Assembly: GCA_026991005.1 (NCBI GenBank)
Contig: JALXCH010000301.1
Coordinates: 1 to 5,931 of the forward strand
Reading direction: 5' to 3'
Length of the DNA: 5,931 nt
DNA from: Calditrichia bacterium
Lineage (GTDB): Bacteria; Calditrichota; Calditrichia; RBG-13-44-9
The notes under the pieces were generated by a model that saw nothing but the letters and a program-made list of their open reading frames with translations, was not told the origin of the DNA and searched no databases. Shown here piece by piece: positions 4,139 through 5,931 of the stretch (the first letter of the stretch is position 1; each line of letters starts with the position of its first letter). The translations under genes were made by a program, and so were the position numbers.

Positions 4139-5931
4139 TTGAAGTCAATCAAAACTGCGTTGCAAATTACGTTACGTCATTTACAAAAAACATCCCTGAG
4201 CAAACCTTATCTCACTTCCCGGAGAATGGAGTTTCATATTTCCCGCCGGATGCGGGAGAAACTGAAGGTGCAGCAGGAGCTGTTTACCACCAGCGGAAAT
4301 GTGATTATCCCCAACTTTCAGGCGGCGCGGCTTCTGGTGCAGGAGCTTAACCGGCTGCGTCCCCGGGAGAAAGCGGTAAAGGCCAGCCAGCTCAATGCCC
4401 TGGGGCTTATTGATGAGATTCTGCATTATGTAGTGGAACTGTACCGCCAGCAGATGGATGCCCGGGTAATAGAGGAGGCACTAAGTTGGCTAGAGGAGGA
4501 AGTGGGGGCTGCAGAACTGAACGAAGCGCTGCTGGAGTTTGTTCGACAATTCCCTCCGAAACCGGTGTACCAGGGCGTACAGAGTGCAGAGGAATATCTG
4601 ACGGCTCCCCTTCACCGTCAGATGGCACTGGAGGAGATGCTTCTTTTATGGCTGGCAAACAAGAATCCGGCGTTTCGGACATTCCAGGAACTCTTTGACG
4701 ACACCCCGCTGCGAGAGTCCACATCCTACCTGAAAATCATGGAGGAACTGTACTCCTTCTTCGACACCAAACCTCCCTTTGGTCCGGATCAGCAGAATCT
4801 GGTGGAGATGCTGCGCACACCCGCTAAATTGTACCCGGATTCGCTTACTGGGCAATTAAAATTCATTCGCAGCCGCTGGAAGTTACTGCTGGGGAAATTC
4901 TTGCTTCGTTTGCTCTCGGGGCTGGATTTTATCAAAGAGGAAGAGAAACCGGTTTTTGCCGGACCAGGACCGGCACGGGTGTACCGCTTTACCGGCGAGG
5001 AAGAAGAACCGGAGCAATTCAGCCCCGATCTGGACTGGATGCCCCGTCTGGTGCTCATTGCCAAAAGTACCTACGTGTGGCTGGATCAGCTTTCGCGTAA
5101 GTACAGGCGCCCCATTACCCGGCTGGATGAAATTCCCGATGAGGAGCTGGATCAACTGGCGCGCTGGGGATTTACCGGGCTGTGGCTCATCGGGTTGTGG
5201 GAACGCAGCAAAGCCTCCCAGCGCATCAAACAGTTGTGCGGAAATCCCGAAGCCGTAGCCTCGGCCTATTCGCTGTTCGATTACGAGATTGCCGCCGATC
5301 TGGGTGGGGAAGATGCGTTTCAGAACCTGAGAGCCCGTGCCTGGCAGCGGGGCATCCGCCTGGGCGGCGATATGGTACCCAACCACATGGGCATCGATTC
5401 GCGCTGGGTCATCGAACATCCCGACTGGTTCATCTCTCTGAATGAATCCCCATTCCCTTCCTACACCTTCAACGGCCCCAATCTCTCCTGGCATCCGGAT
5501 GTGGGTATCTACATCGAAGACCATTACTACGACCGCACAGATGCAGCGGTGGTGTTTAAGCGGGTAGATTTCCGCACGGGCGACACCCGCTACATTTACC
5601 ACGGAAACGACGGCACCAGCATGCCCTGGAACGACACCGCTCAATTAGACTATCTGAAAGCGGAGGTGCGCGAGGCGGTGATTCAAACCATCCTTAAGGT
5701 GGCGCGTAAATTCCCCATCATTCGCTTCGATGCCGCCATGACGCTCACCAAGAAGCACTTCCAGCGCTTGTGGTATCCCGAACCGGGCAGCGGTGGCGAT
5801 ATTCCCACCCGCGCCGAACACGGCATGACCAAAGAGGAATTCGACCGGCACATGCCCAAAGAATTCTGGCGCGAAGTAGTGGATCGGGTCGCTCAGGAAG
5901 CACCCGACACCCTGCTGCTGGCCGAAGCCTT
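4139..5931 (+). CDS. Large GH13 alpha-amylase-family protein, N-terminal 597 residues (cut by window edge)
   Basis: Numbered from the TTG start. Residues 1-29 are basic and absent if translation begins at ATG 4226. Residues about 30-320 are leucine- and glutamate-rich, apparently helical, and match no domain I can name. A (beta/alpha)8 barrel starts near 320 (LARWGFTGLWLIGLW, a typical early barrel strand). GH13 region I is DMVPNH (D411, N415, H416). Region II is IIRFDAAM, with Arg529 and the nucleophile Asp531. Region III is LLLAEA with the acid/base Glu596, two codons before the window ends; region IV and its Asp lie outside. The stretch from about 400 onward (DSRWVIEHPDWF, HGNDGTSMPWND) is typical of a widespread group of long GH13 proteins, often over 1,000 residues. 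These enzymes cleave or transfer alpha-glucans. No signal peptide is visible, so it is probably cytoplasmic and may act in glycogen or maltodextrin metabolism. Family assignment is firm; exact reaction is not. Confidence 0.88.
   Translation, partial: MKSIKTALQITLRHLQKTSLSKPYLTSRRMEFHISRRMREKLKVQQELFTTSGNVIIPNFQAARLLVQELNRLRPREKAVKASQLNALGLIDEILHYVVELYRQQMDARVIEEALSWLEEEVGAAELNEALLEFVRQFPPKPVYQGVQSAEEYLTAPLHRQMALEEMLLLWLANKNPAFRTFQELFDDTPLRESTSYLKIMEELYSFFDTKPPFGPDQQNLVEMLRTPAKLYPDSLTGQLKFIRSRWKLLLGKFLLRLLSGLDFIKEEEKPVFAGPGPARVYRFTGEEEEPEQFSPDLDWMPRLVLIAKSTYVWLDQLSRKYRRPITRLDEIPDEELDQLARWGFTGLWLIGLWERSKASQRIKQLCGNPEAVASAYSLFDYEIAADLGGEDAFQNLRARAWQRGIRLGGDMVPNHMGIDSRWVIEHPDWFISLNESPFPSYTFNGPNLSWHPDVGIYIEDHYYDRTDAAVVFKRVDFRTGDTRYIYHGNDGTSMPWNDTAQLDYLKAEVREAVIQTILKVARKFPIIRFDAAMTLTKKHFQRLWYPEPGSGGDIPTRAEHGMTKEEFDRHMPKEFWREVVDRVAQEAPDTLLLAEA

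Noticed and set aside
4108..4350. Plus-strand ATG frame of 80 codons
   Set aside because: It overlaps the GH13 gene out of frame; the AGGAG at 4127 lies inside it, and its 3' part merely re-reads the GH13 N-terminus.
4883..5644. 253-codon minus-strand open frame
   Set aside because: It is antisense to the GH13 catalytic region, whose conserved motifs prove the plus strand is coding; no recognisable protein features.

Overview
The window looks like chromosomal DNA from a Gram-negative, respiring, carbohydrate-using bacterium. A secreted octahaem cytochrome c sits beside a lipoprotein-like or secreted glycoside-hydrolase-like protein and a very large GH13 enzyme. One promoter candidate matches the Bacteroidota-type TAnnTTTG element, and the intergenic DNA carries word-like repeats. 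Together with moderate G+C and AT-rich spacers this suggests the FCB group, possibly Calditrichota, but that placement is inference only.

Layout from left to right. (a) 1-89, minus strand: the first 29 codons of a cold-shock-domain protein, cut by the window edge, with a good Shine-Dalgarno and a possible short-leader promoter. (b) 90-440: no gene. It holds a CCAA array phased at 7 bp (185-268), an ATTCGTG array (314-403), and a strong intrinsic terminator (434-474) for the next gene. (c) 498-1757, minus: an octahaem hydroxylamine-oxidoreductase-family cytochrome c with signal peptide and eight CXXCH motifs. Its start is set by an AGGAGGT that overlaps the first ATG of the longer reading frame. 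(d) 1758-2298: 541 AT-rich bases without a gene, with a promoter candidate and a 23-bp dyad (1930-1952) upstream of the cytochrome. (e) 2299-4035, minus: a secreted protein with a C-terminus like DUF4091 and a DEP motif as in GH123-like enzymes. (f) 4036-4138: a short divergent promoter region. (g) 4139-5931, plus: the N-terminal 597 residues of a GH13 alpha-amylase-family protein. It probably starts at TTG, has an unrecognised 300+ residue N-terminal part, and runs off the right edge just after the catalytic glutamate.

The cytochrome appears to be a single-gene transcription unit (own terminator, long leader, no quinol-dehydrogenase partner in view), probably acting in periplasmic nitrogen-oxide or hydroxylamine chemistry. 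The two sugar-related genes are divergently transcribed from about 100 bp and may be co-regulated. No mobile element, CRISPR array, tRNA or rRNA was seen.
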